Source: UBA1952 sp965246855 (GTDB lineage: Bacteria > Bacteroidota > Bacteroidia > Chitinophagales > Chitinophagaceae). Taken from it: 64,000 bases of DNA. The notes beneath the pieces were generated by a model that searched no databases, was not told the DNA's origin, and was given only the letters and a program-made list of their open reading frames with translations. Below, one piece after another: positions 27,179-34,994 of the stretch. A program made the position numbers and the translations under genes. Numbering within the stretch: the stretch's first letter is position 1; every line of letters begins with the position of its first letter. The stretch is from NCBI GenBank assembly GCA_965246855.1, contig CBDFFP010000002.1, positions 62,001 to 126,000 on the forward strand. Reading direction: 5' to 3'.

Positions 27179-27442
27179 TTATCTATCGTAGTGATAGCGG
27201 AGTTGCACGACGAGGATTTTCTCGTCTTCTACTTTGTAAACAAGCCGGTGTTCGTTGGTAATTCTGCGCGACCAAAAGCCTGCCCAGTTGTGTTTTAAAA
27301 GCTCCGGTTTGCCCGTGCCTTCATAGGGCGTTACACAAATTTCTTCCAGAAGGGACTGTATCTTTTTCTGGATGGCTTTATTGCCGGACGTCCTCCAAAA
27401 AGCGAGGTCTTCCAGTGCAATTTCAGAAAAGACTATTTCCAT
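27179..27442 (-). CDS. yoeB: YoeB-family mRNA interferase toxin
   Basis: The product has 87 residues, the usual YoeB length. Conserved blocks are PYEGTGKPELLKHNWAGFWS (about 45-64), RRITNEHRLVYKV and the C-terminal RYHYD. They contain the Glu, Arg and His positions used for ribosome-dependent mRNA cleavage. It overlaps the upstream antitoxin gene by 10 bases, the normal order for this module. Confidence 0.9.
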   Translation of the reverse strand: MEIVFSEIALEDLAFWRTSGNKAIQKKIQSLLEEICVTPYEGTGKPELLKHNWAGFWSRRITNEHRLVYKVEDEKILVVQLRYHYDR

Positions 27443-27663
27443 AAATCATCCAGATTCACCGACTTTACTTGTCCCGATTCTGCCTGACGGATGCTTTCGT
27501 TCAGACGTGCTTCGTTTGCCTTGGAATGCGAGAGCCAAGCCGTTGCATCTTCTTGTAAAATGGCGGTGTCGTTCTGCTCATAAGGCACTTCCAAAGCGTC
27601 TAAAACTGCTTTCAGAGCTTTCTCCTGTGATTCTGTTGTGGGCCGTGCAATGTATGTATTCAT
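27433..27663 (-). CDS. Antitoxin partner of YoeB
   Basis: The product has 76 residues. The N-terminal segment (MNTYIARPTTESQEKALKAV) looks like the short strand-helix DNA-binding region of small antitoxins. The C-terminal tail (RQAESGQVKSVNLDDLWK) is the kind of segment that wraps the toxin. It resembles Bacteroidetes DUF2683-like antitoxins more than classical YefM. It probably represses its own operon. Confidence 0.75.
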   Translation of the reverse strand: MNTYIARPTTESQEKALKAVLDALEVPYEQNDTAILQEDATAWLSHSKANEARLNESIRQAESGQVKSVNLDDLWK

Positions 27664-27718
27664 GAATTGAAACGCTTTTCCGGGTTACGCGTAAAGTTAC
27701 CAAAACAGTCTTGTTTAA

Positions 27719-27802
27719 CCAGCCACAGACAATCAAGATTTTCAGGGATTTTCACGAATACATCTGTGCAAATCCATTCAATCGGAAGAATCCGTGGCCT
27801 AT
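27719..27802. repeat. Dispersed GCCACAGA-type repeat relic
   Basis: The segment starts CCAGCCACAGACAATCAAG and ends AGAATCCGTGGCC, with ATTTTCAGGGATTTTCACG inside. The ends form an imperfect inverted repeat. Similar CACAGATT..CGTGGC segments are common between genes in this phylum. No ORF is seen. Confidence 0.4.
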
Positions 27803-27810
27803 TTTTAAAA

Positions 27811-27845
27811 GAAAAACGCTCCCTTTTCAAAGGAAGCGTTTTAAA
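27811..27845 (-). terminator. Terminator after transaldolase
   Basis: An AACGCTCCCTT/AAGGAAGCGTT stem with one mismatch and A/T tracts on both sides lies 20-50 bases past the stop codon. Confidence 0.7.
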
Positions 27846-27865
27846 AAGATTTCAGGAAAGAAAAA

Positions 27866-28519
27866 TCAGCCCAGATTCTTGGCGTCTTTCAGGAATTGCT
27901 CTAAGCCTAAATCCGTCAGCGGATGCTTCAGCAAACCGAGAATAGAAGCGAGTGGTGTGGTAACGACATCAGCTCCGGCTTCAGCACATTTCACAATGTG
28001 GAGCGAGGAGCGGATGGAAGCCGCAAGCACTTCTGTGGCGAAGCCGTGCAGGTGGTAAATCCGGGAAATCTGCTCAATCAACTGGATGCCATCCCAGTTG
28101 CCGTCGTCCAACCGGCCAATGAAAGGGGAAACATAAGTAGCGCCTGCTTTGGCGGCCAGAATGGCTTGTCCGGCGGAGAAAACGAGCGTGCAGTTGGTGG
28201 CAATCCCGTTGTCGGAAAACCATTTGATAGCCTTCACGCCGTCGCGGGTCATAGGCACTTTCACCACGATGTTTTCGTGCAGCGCAGCAAACGCTTTTCC
28301 TTCCCGCAGCATCTCTTCATAATCGGTTCCCAACACTTCGGCGGAGATAGGGCCGTCCACGATTTCGCAAATGGCTTTGTAGTGGTCAAGTATCGCCTGC
28401 GTGCCTTTGATGCCTTCTTTGGCCATCAACGAGGGGTTGGTGGTAACGCCGTCGAGCACGCCGAGGTCATGGGCCTCGCGGATTTGGGCGAGGTTGGCCG
28501 TGTCAATAAAAAATTTCAT
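27866..28519 (-). CDS. tal: Transaldolase / fructose-6-phosphate aldolase (short form)
   Basis: The product has 217 residues, the short decameric subfamily. MKFFIDTANLAQIREA opens the barrel, DGVTTNPSLMAKEG is the conserved strand 1-2 loop, NIVVKVPMT carries the Schiff-base Lys (about residue 87), and ATYVSPFIGRLDD is the phosphate-binding region. It either transfers dihydroxyacetone units in the pentose phosphate pathway or cleaves fructose 6-phosphate; sequence alone does not decide. It stands alone between its terminator and the SRP RNA. Confidence 0.92.
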   Translation of the reverse strand: MKFFIDTANLAQIREAHDLGVLDGVTTNPSLMAKEGIKGTQAILDHYKAICEIVDGPISAEVLGTDYEEMLREGKAFAALHENIVVKVPMTRDGVKAIKWFSDNGIATNCTLVFSAGQAILAAKAGATYVSPFIGRLDDGNWDGIQLIEQISRIYHLHGFATEVLAASIRSSLHIVKCAEAGADVVTTPLASILGLLKHPLTDLGLEQFLKDAKNLG

Positions 28520-28610
28520 GAAGAAAGAAAAGGAAACAGAAGCGTTTCGGAGGCCGAAGGTAGCGCTATGGAACGCGGCGAAAAACCAAAAAGGGCCTTA
28601 AATAAAAAAT

Positions 28611-28711
28611 CCTGACAAGCACCTTCTATCGCGCCGCTACAACCACTTACCCTTGCTACCTTCCGGTCCTGGGGGAGTTCAGCAGGAGCTGGCCGTAAAA
28701 GACTTGTCAGG
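28611..28711 (-). ncRNA. ffs: Signal recognition particle RNA (small bacterial type)
   Basis: The minus strand begins and ends with complementary CCTGACAAG/CTTGTCAGG. The tip holds the conserved Ffh-binding helix: CAGGACCGGAAGGTAGCAAG, with the GGAA tetraloop and the asymmetric A-rich internal loop. Total length is about 101 bases, matching the 4.5S-type RNA that acts with Ffh in cotranslational targeting. The promoter lies directly upstream. Confidence 0.93.
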
Positions 28712-28715
28712 GCGG

Positions 28716-28748
28716 TAAAAGTAGGCGGTTCTTTTAAAAAGAGCCAAA
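28716..28748 (-). promoter_or_regulatory. Promoter of the SRP RNA
   Basis: On the minus strand, TTTG (28745-28748), 21 bases and TACTTTTA (28716-28723) fit the phylum consensus. The predicted start coincides with the 5' end of the RNA. Confidence 0.65.
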
Positions 28749-28757
28749 AAGATTTTT

Positions 28758-29759
28758 TCAGAGGCGCATCGGCTTCTCCGACAGCTTGGATTTCAGCAAA
28801 TCAATCACCCGTACTTCGGTAGCATCCACATAGCGCATTGCAGCCAGATGTACAGAGCACCAATCGGTGATGTGGACGAGCGAGAAGAGTTGTTCCCAAT
28901 AGCTGTTTCCATCCGCGTACACCTCGGTGATTCCGGCGTGGCAGCTGCGATACACGTCTTTGTTTACATCAATGCGGTAGGCTACGCGCTCCGGGTCGCT
29001 GTGGGTACGCAGGATAACCAAGGCTTTTCCGGCAGCGTTGTCGCGCCAGCCCACCAGTTCGTTGTGGTTCATTTCCGGGATGACGGCATGCCAGCACAGC
29101 ATTTTGCTGTTCTCATTCAGTTGTTGGCGGAAGCGGATGGCCATGCCTTCCAAATGGCTCGGCGCATAGATAACAGGCGTTTTCCCCAAGAGCACCTCGG
29201 CCAGTGCGCGGCCTTGTTGGCGGTATTGCTCGGCGCGGGCGTGGAGCAGGTTGATGGCACTGCTTATCTCGCGCTCAAAGCTGTTGTCCAGCACGCCGAA
29301 ATAGTGGAGCGTGTAGAGAATCTGAACGATAGAAAAGCCCAGACAGGCGCGGGGCGGCATACCACCGGGAATCAGAATACAATCCAGTTCGTTCTTTTTG
29401 CAAAACGCTTCCAGCGCACCGCCGGAGGTGATGGCCAGAAGTGTTGCGCCGCGTTCAAGGGCCTGCCGGGCAGCGGCCAGCGTTTCCTCTGTATTGCCGG
29501 AGTAGGAGCAGGCAATGACCAGCGTATCGGGCCCCGCGAAGCCGGGAAGCGAGTACTCTTTATTGACCCAGAACGGGATTTTAAGGTGGTCGGCAGCGTA
29601 GTTTTGAACGATAGAGCCGCCAATGCCGGAGCCGCCAAGACCGCTGAGAATAATGTTTTGAAAGTCGCGGGTTGGCGTGCGAAATTTATATTGCCGTCCA
29701 ATCGACATTGCCCGTTGCAGCTGCTCCGGGAAATTTTGTATAAGCTGATCCATCTCCAT
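28758..29759 (-). CDS. Bifunctional phosphoglucose/phosphomannose isomerase
   Basis: The product has about 333 residues from the ATG at 29759; a TTG at 29771 would add 4 residues and overlap the divergent gene. Two SIS domains are seen: ILSGLGGSGIGGSIVQNYA (about 37-55) and SYSGNTEETLAAARQAL (about 85-101) in the first, and the C-terminal PGI/PMI domain with EMNHNELVGW (about 230-239), whose Glu and His act in catalysis. It interconverts fructose 6-phosphate with glucose 6-phosphate and mannose 6-phosphate. It lies head-to-head with yraN. Confidence 0.88.
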   Translation of the reverse strand: MEMDQLIQNFPEQLQRAMSIGRQYKFRTPTRDFQNIILSGLGGSGIGGSIVQNYAADHLKIPFWVNKEYSLPGFAGPDTLVIACSYSGNTEETLAAARQALERGATLLAITSGGALEAFCKKNELDCILIPGGMPPRACLGFSIVQILYTLHYFGVLDNSFEREISSAINLLHARAEQYRQQGRALAEVLLGKTPVIYAPSHLEGMAIRFRQQLNENSKMLCWHAVIPEMNHNELVGWRDNAAGKALVILRTHSDPERVAYRIDVNKDVYRSCHAGITEVYADGNSYWEQLFSLVHITDWCSVHLAAMRYVDATEVRVIDLLKSKLSEKPMRL

Positions 29760-29763
29760 AATC

Positions 29764-30123
29764 GTGGCCAAACATAATGCAACCGGCGCACAAGGCGAAG
29801 CTTTCGCCGAAGAAATTTTGGTTAAAAAAGGTTATGCTATTCATTTCCGCAACTGGCGGTGGCAAAAAAAGGAGATTGACCTCATCGCTTCCTGGGACAA
29901 TCAATGGGTTTTTGTGGAAGTAAAAACGCGCAGCGGCAACCTTTTTGGCTACCCGGAAGACGCGGTGGACGCCCGCAAGCGGGCGCATATGCGCGAGGCG
30001 GCAGCGGCTTTTTTACTGCAAAACCCCGACGGCTTCCCTACCCTGCGCTACGATGTGGTGAGCATTATTCTGTGGCCGGACAGACGGTGGGAATGGCGGC
30101 ATTATGAGGATGCGTTTTGGTGA
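29764..30123 (+). CDS. yraN: YraN-family (UPF0102) nuclease-fold protein
   Basis: The product has 119 residues from GTG 29764. GAQGEAFAEEILVKKGYAI is the family N-terminus. EIDLIASWDNQWVFVEVKTR contains the E-x-D...E-V-K core of a restriction-endonuclease-like fold. The C-terminal region has the usual LRYDVVSI strand. The biological role is unknown. Only four bases separate its start from that of the divergent isomerase gene. Confidence 0.9.
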   Translation: MAKHNATGAQGEAFAEEILVKKGYAIHFRNWRWQKKEIDLIASWDNQWVFVEVKTRSGNLFGYPEDAVDARKRAHMREAAAAFLLQNPDGFPTLRYDVVSIILWPDRRWEWRHYEDAFW

Positions 30124-30252
30124 TAGCGCGGCGGCTCCATGGCTCACTTTGTCGGCCCCTGTGAAGTTGTAAAGGTGGCCGTGCATAAAAATGATTTTGG
30201 ATCGTTTAATCCAGATGTTTTTTTTACTTCAAATTTCCACAAAAAACGCAAA

Positions 30253-30279
30253 CAAAAAAGGCCAGCATGGCTGCTGACC
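30253..30279 (-). terminator. Possible terminator downstream of the 30370 gene
   Basis: GGTCAGC/GCTGGCC (one G-T pair) with a 6-base loop is followed on the minus strand by T6. It lies about 90 bases past the stop codon. Confidence 0.5.
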
Positions 30280-30369
30280 GTTTTTCTGTGTTCCTGCGCT
30301 GTGCGAAACAGGTATCTTGTATAGCCCGCAGGTATTCCTTTATTTGAGGGCGCCCACAAGGGTACGCTC

Positions 30370-30759
30370 CTATGGATTGCCGGTTCCGCCCTTTTTGGCT
30401 TTGCTGCCGGGTGCGGACTTCTTATACTCGCTTTTCTTTTTGTAGCCTATGGAGGCATATTCATCACTGTCGGAGCCGTATTGGCCCGCTACCTGCTCTG
30501 CCGCGCCGAGCATGAAATTATAAACGGCCCACTCGGCTTTGTTGGCCGCGTCGCGAGCTTTATTCAAGGCTATTTCGGCATCCCTTTCGGCGTCGCCGGT
30601 GGCTTTAAGGGTCGCCTGGAGCGGGGCAATGTTTTTGGGGTCAAATTCAAGGCGCTGCGGCTTGTAGGTGGTTATCTTGCTCAGCGTGGTGAGGCCGTCG
30701 GTGGCTTTTTGGAGAAGCTTGGGACTAACGCGTTTTGCCTGAGTGCTTTTTACGGGCAT
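30370..30759 (-). CDS. Small conserved helical protein, unknown function
   Basis: The product has 129 residues and no signal peptide. The centre is predicted helical (AERDAEIALNKARDAANKAE). A recognisable block EQVAGQYGSDSDEYASIGYK (about 87-106) resembles a motif of small phage- or plasmid-like proteins ending in a Lys/Ser-rich tail, here KKSEYKKSAPGSKAKKGG. The basic tail suggests nucleic acid contact, but no function can be assigned. It is flanked by the 21-bp array B upstream. Confidence 0.6.
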   Translation of the reverse strand: MPVKSTQAKRVSPKLLQKATDGLTTLSKITTYKPQRLEFDPKNIAPLQATLKATGDAERDAEIALNKARDAANKAEWAVYNFMLGAAEQVAGQYGSDSDEYASIGYKKKSEYKKSAPGSKAKKGGTGNP

Positions 30760-30916
30760 GATTGAAAAGAGGTTTTAAGAATACGGGATAAAAATACGGC
30801 TTTTCGGTATCCGCAAACACTTTCCTGCTTAAAAATATTTCTACTTCGGAAGAGAAAGATGTTAAAGCGTCCTGCTAAGGCTATTGGATGATGTGCAAAG
30901 GTTGTGAGACAGCAGG

Positions 30917-31065
30917 CAAAGAATCTTCGCCTGCCAGCGAAGTTTCTTTGCAAAGCGAAAAAGAATGCCGGATGCAGTGCGAAGAAGCTTCGTACCACTG
31001 CGAAGAAGCTTCGTACTCCTGCGAAGAAGTTTCGTATTCCTGCGAAGAATGCCGGACGGCCTGCC
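30917..31065. repeat. Tandem array, period 21 bp (array B)
   Basis: The unit GCGAAGAAGCTTCGTACTCCT repeats at 30979, 31000, 31021 and 31042, with more degenerate units at 30937 and 30955. The inner word GAAGCTTC is palindromic. There are no unique spacers of CRISPR type. The rest of the 321-base gap between the 30370 gene and the R-M gene (30760-31080) holds nothing recognised. Short frames on both strands show heptads only because of the period. Confidence 0.85.
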
Positions 31066-31080
31066 CACAAACGTGCGCCC

Positions 31081-33945
31081 TTATCCCCGCTTCTTTTTTC
31101 CTGCTTTCTCCCCCGCAAACAGCCCGGCCACGTATTCTTCATACAGCGCAAACAGATGCTCCATGCGCTTTGCTTCCGTAGCAAATGCGCTGCCATAGGC
31201 TTTGTCCACTGCGCGGTCAAGCGCCTCGTGGGCTTTGGCCAAAAGGGGCGGCATGGCTACCGGGTCATACAAATCGGCAAGGGAAGAATGGGGGAACTGC
31301 GCCCGGGCATCCAACACGCCCTGCGCAGCGGCCTCAATAGAAGCAACGGCTCTGGTGGAAGGCGCTTTGGGCCAGGGAAAGTTGTTGTAAACAATGGTGT
31401 TGGAGTAGCGAAAATCGCTTTTCAGCCTTCCGCAAACGGCGCGCACCCACGCCATGTGCATGGTAGAGGTGATGATGCCGAAATGGTAAAGCGTAGCGTT
31501 GGGAACCAATTGCACTGTATTGCTTGCAACGATCTCTTTGCTCAAGAAAGCGACAGGTATATACCTTCTTCGCTCCGACGAAACCTCTGGAATAGCTAGA
31601 TAATCAGATTCTGGTTGCGCTATCTGTGCAAACAAAGTGGGCGTGGCTGCTTTCTTGTTAGTGGCCTCTGCTTTGCTCTCTAGCCGCATTTCCTTTACAG
31701 CTTGAACCCGCTTCTTTACTTCAGCTAACCGATTAAGTTCGGCAGGAGAAATCTCTTTCAGCCAAAGGCAGTAGCGGAAGTGGCCTTGAATAAAATCGGA
31801 GCCGCTTACGAAAGGCCGTATCCATTTATCAGCGGCGGGTTCTTTTACCAGAAATTCATTCTTCTCCTTTTCATCTTCAAAAAGGAAGTACCCGCCATCT
31901 GTGGGTTTGTTTCCCCAAATCATTTTAGGCACGTTGCTAATCGGGGAAGAGCGAGTAACAACAACAACATCAGGAGCATCTATCAAGTACGGATTGATGT
32001 TCTTTACAAGCACGCCGTGCGCTTCTCCTTTGCTGTCTTCATACTCAAAGAGTAGCTTGTTATCTGGGGCATTTTGCTCGTTGGAAAACCCGATGATTAC
32101 AACATGAACAGCGGCATTACCCTGTGCTTCATTTTTCCAAGAAAAAGTGCGGTGTGCAAACGTGATTTTGACGTGATAGCGGTTGAATAATTCCGTCCAA
32201 AGCAATCCCACCTGTTCTCCCTGCGAAATAGAATTAGTAGAAACAAAAGCACACACGATAGTGCTTTCACGGGGCAGCGCAGAGAGATACTTTGCAGCAA
32301 CCACATACCACGCAGATACATAGTCCAGCACACCGTATCCCTGCATGCCAGCAAATACGAAGGCCATATCCGCCTTCTGTTCGCGTGTTTGGTAATGATG
32401 CCCGATAAACGGCGGGTTGCCCAAGATATAATCGTAGTGCAGCGTTGGCTGTTTAGGTAACCCCGCTTCGCGCTCTAAGAGCGCGAAGCGCTCGGCGATG
32501 TTTTTTGAAAAATTTTCCGCCTGCGGCGGCAGTTTTTCGGCGCTTTTTTGAAGCATTTCCTGCCAATCTATCCGCAGCGCGTTTCCATGCACAATGGTGG
32601 CGGCTTTTTTCAGGGGCAGGCGCGCAAAATACTGCCCGAATTCCTGCGAGATAATCATGTTCATCTGGTGGTCTATCAGCCACAGCGCCACCTGCGCAAT
32701 CTGCGCCGGGAACTCCTCGTACTCAATGCCGTACATCGCGTCCACGTCTATCCAAATGATGTCGCGCACATCCAGAAAGCCTTGTCCGTTTTGGTTCATG
32801 GCGCGCAGCACGGCAATCTCCAAAAGGCGCAGCTCGCGGTAGGTGATGACCAGGAAATTGCCGCAGCCGCAAGCCGGGTCTAAGAAGCGCAAAGAAGCCA
32901 GCTTTTGGTGGAAGGCCACCAGCTTTTGGGCGTTGCGTTTGGCCTTCTCAAACTCCATCCACAAGTCTTCTAGAAACAAGGGGCGGATGAGCTTCAGGAT
33001 GTTCTTTTCGCTTGTGTAGTGTGCGCCGAGGTTGCGCCGTTCCTGCGGGTTCATCACGCTCTGGAACATAGAGCCGAAGATGGCGGGCGAGATCAGGCTC
33101 CAATCCAGATAGCAGCATTGCAAGAGCGCCGCGCGCATGGCCGTGTCAAAATGGGCAATGGGCAGGATTTCCTCAAACAGCCTGCCGTTCACGTAGGGGA
33201 AAGCCGCAAGTTGCTCATCCAGATTTTTAAAGCGCCGTTCCTCCGGCGTGTTCAGCACCTGAAACAGCTCCGAAATGCGGGCGGCCAAGTCGGAGCCATC
33301 TTCTGCGGTGCGCTCCTCTATATAGTCTTGAAACTGCTGCCGCTGGAAGATGGTGGTGTCTTCGGCGAACAGGCAAAACAACATGCGCACCAGATACACT
33401 TCCAGCGCATGGCCCGTGTAGCCAATGGCCTTTAGCCGGTCATGAAGCTGCCCCATCAGGGCGGCAGCCTTGAGGTTTACGGGGTCCTGCTCTTTGTAGG
33501 CGCGCTTCTGATAGCCGGCGATAAAGCCAAAGTGCTGCACGTTTTGCACCAGCGCGTCGAGGGTGAACTCCACTACGCTTTCCGCCTCCAGATCGTGCAG
33601 GCGCAGCGTGTGGAAGTCGGAAACGAGGATATAGCGGGGAAGCTCGTGGGCCTTTACTTTTTGCAGGTAGTCTTTGGCCTGTTGGAAGGCATCGTCCAGA
33701 TTTTTGCCCCGGCTTTTCATTTCCACCAGCAAGGTGCCTTTCCAGAAAAGGTCGATGTAGCCGTTGCCGCCGTCGAGCTTTTTCACCTTCTCTTCAAACG
33801 TGGCTACTTTCTTTCGGGAGATGCCGAAGACGTTGAAGAAGTCTATTAGAAACGGTTTGGCGTCGGCTTCTTCGCGGGTGGTGTTTTCCCATTCCTGGGC
33901 GAAGCGGGCTGCGCGGTCTTTGATTTCGTTCCAGCTAAGGGCCAT
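31081..33945 (-). CDS. MmeI-like (type IIL) restriction-modification enzyme
   Basis: The product has about 954 residues from the ATG at 33945. The N-terminal nuclease domain has YIDLFWKGTLLVEMKSRG (about 68-85), giving the D...E-x-K catalytic motif. A helical linker follows (about 150-330). The gamma-class N6-adenine methyltransferase has motif I LDPACGCGNFLVI (about 355-367) and motif IV ILGNPPFIGHHYQ (about 505-517). The last 300 residues (from about 640) form the target recognition domain and tail. A single chain that cuts and methylates needs no partner, and none is present. It is intact, with no frameshift seen. Confidence 0.88.
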   Translation of the reverse strand: MALSWNEIKDRAARFAQEWENTTREEADAKPFLIDFFNVFGISRKKVATFEEKVKKLDGGNGYIDLFWKGTLLVEMKSRGKNLDDAFQQAKDYLQKVKAHELPRYILVSDFHTLRLHDLEAESVVEFTLDALVQNVQHFGFIAGYQKRAYKEQDPVNLKAAALMGQLHDRLKAIGYTGHALEVYLVRMLFCLFAEDTTIFQRQQFQDYIEERTAEDGSDLAARISELFQVLNTPEERRFKNLDEQLAAFPYVNGRLFEEILPIAHFDTAMRAALLQCCYLDWSLISPAIFGSMFQSVMNPQERRNLGAHYTSEKNILKLIRPLFLEDLWMEFEKAKRNAQKLVAFHQKLASLRFLDPACGCGNFLVITYRELRLLEIAVLRAMNQNGQGFLDVRDIIWIDVDAMYGIEYEEFPAQIAQVALWLIDHQMNMIISQEFGQYFARLPLKKAATIVHGNALRIDWQEMLQKSAEKLPPQAENFSKNIAERFALLEREAGLPKQPTLHYDYILGNPPFIGHHYQTREQKADMAFVFAGMQGYGVLDYVSAWYVVAAKYLSALPRESTIVCAFVSTNSISQGEQVGLLWTELFNRYHVKITFAHRTFSWKNEAQGNAAVHVVIIGFSNEQNAPDNKLLFEYEDSKGEAHGVLVKNINPYLIDAPDVVVVTRSSPISNVPKMIWGNKPTDGGYFLFEDEKEKNEFLVKEPAADKWIRPFVSGSDFIQGHFRYCLWLKEISPAELNRLAEVKKRVQAVKEMRLESKAEATNKKAATPTLFAQIAQPESDYLAIPEVSSERRRYIPVAFLSKEIVASNTVQLVPNATLYHFGIITSTMHMAWVRAVCGRLKSDFRYSNTIVYNNFPWPKAPSTRAVASIEAAAQGVLDARAQFPHSSLADLYDPVAMPPLLAKAHEALDRAVDKAYGSAFATEAKRMEHLFALYEEYVAGLFAGEKAGKKKRG

Positions 33946-34343
33946 AGGCGACAAGGTAGGGCGTCGTAACCGACTTAACCAAATTGGACGCAGGGCCTTA
34001 CCGGCAAAGCGGAGGGCGCGATTATCGCCGCTTTCGGTTTATCATTGTTCTCGGTTTACCCAGTCGGAAGTGTGGACGGATTACCGGCGCAGCGGCCTTC
34101 CGCAACTCCTGCCTGCTGCGGGGAACTACACAAGTGGTGTCCTCCCGCGCAGACTGCCTTACCCTTTGGACGAGCGGGCATACAACGGAAAGAATGTACC
34201 CTCCGGCAGCGCTGCCACGAACAGGCTCTGGTGGGATAATTAAAGGGCAACGGGGAATTTGTTTTCTGAATCTCACCCGGCTATTTAGGATATTCCAACT
34301 CTGCGATTACTTTTGCCCCCGAAATTCAAATCCCCCCAAAACC
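33946..34343. other. Gene-free stretch between the R-M gene and the DUF6799 gene
   Basis: This segment of nearly 400 bases is GC-rich. Several overlapping open frames on both strands exist (for example 33984 + and 34022-34276 -), but none has a recognisable product, signal peptide or convincing start. A TACTTTTG element at 34308-34315 probably serves the next gene. It may be a decayed gene. Confidence 0.4.
34308..34315 (+). promoter_or_regulatory. Putative -7 element of the DUF6799 gene
   Basis: TACTTTTG is an exact consensus match 28 bases before the start codon at 34344. The -33 element is not clear. Confidence 0.5.
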
Positions 34344-34913
34344 ATGAAGAAACTCACGCTTCTTTGCAGCGCCGCAGCGCTCGCCCTGTCCCTCACTTCC
34401 TGCAGCGACAGCAAAACCGAAACCGCCAAAACGGAGACCACCGAAACAACCATGGCCGCGCCTTCGCCTGACCCGATGGCAACACCCGTCCCTGCACCTG
34501 CTACAGCTCCTATGGCCCACAGCGGTGTGCTGATGATGAACGGCAAAATGATGGCCGCGAAAGACGGCAACGTGATGGCGATGGACATGGACATGACCAT
34601 GGACGACGGCACAATGGTGATGAAAGACGGCTCCATCAAGATGAAGGACGGCAAGATGAGCAAAATGAAGGACGGCCAGATGATGGACATGACCGGCGGA
34701 ATGCCTCACTACCACAACGGCGTCATGATGAAGGACGGCAAGATGATGGCCATGAAAGACGGCAAAACAATGCCGATGGACAAGGACATGACGCTGGACA
34801 ACGGCACGATGGTGATGAAGGACGGCAGCACCAAAATGAAGGATGGCGCTATGGGCAAAATGGCCAACGGCGAGATGATGATGCAGGACGGTGAGATGAT
34901 GCACATGCAGTAA
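34344..34913 (+). CDS. DUF6799-type Met/Lys/Asp-rich repeat lipoprotein
   Basis: The product has 189 residues with a lipoprotein signal (LCSAAALALSLTSC). A low-complexity linker rich in Thr, Pro and Ala (about 20-60) is followed by repeats around MKDGKMM, MDMDMTMDDGTMVMKDG and MDKDMTLDNGTMVMKDG. Two DUF6799-like modules of about 60 residues each are visible (about 65-118 and 125-183). Met is about a quarter of the repeat region. Met-rich acidic surfaces of this kind can bind Cu(I) or protect against oxidants, but no function is established here. Position in the outer membrane or periplasm is expected. Confidence 0.8.
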   Translation: MKKLTLLCSAAALALSLTSCSDSKTETAKTETTETTMAAPSPDPMATPVPAPATAPMAHSGVLMMNGKMMAAKDGNVMAMDMDMTMDDGTMVMKDGSIKMKDGKMSKMKDGQMMDMTGGMPHYHNGVMMKDGKMMAMKDGKTMPMDKDMTLDNGTMVMKDGSTKMKDGAMGKMANGEMMMQDGEMMHMQ

Positions 34914-34940
34914 GCAAACGCTTCCCGCTTTTCAAAAGAA

Positions 34941-34968
34941 AAAGGCCCGCACGCTGTGTGGGCCTTTT
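34941..34968 (+). terminator. Terminator after the DUF6799 gene
   Basis: AAAGGCCCGCAC/GTGTGGGCCTTT with a 4-base loop and flanking A and T tracts. It also serves the convergent peptidase gene. Confidence 0.8.
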
Positions 34969-34994
34969 TCTATTTGGGTTTAAGTAGCTCTCCC

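Noticed and set aside
30917..31065. Possible CRISPR array
   Set aside because: Units are directly adjacent with no unique spacers, and no cas genes are in the window; it is a simple tandem array.
34326..34904. His-rich 192-codon frame on the minus strand
   Set aside because: Antisense reading of the Met-rich DUF6799 repeats (ATG read as CAT gives His).
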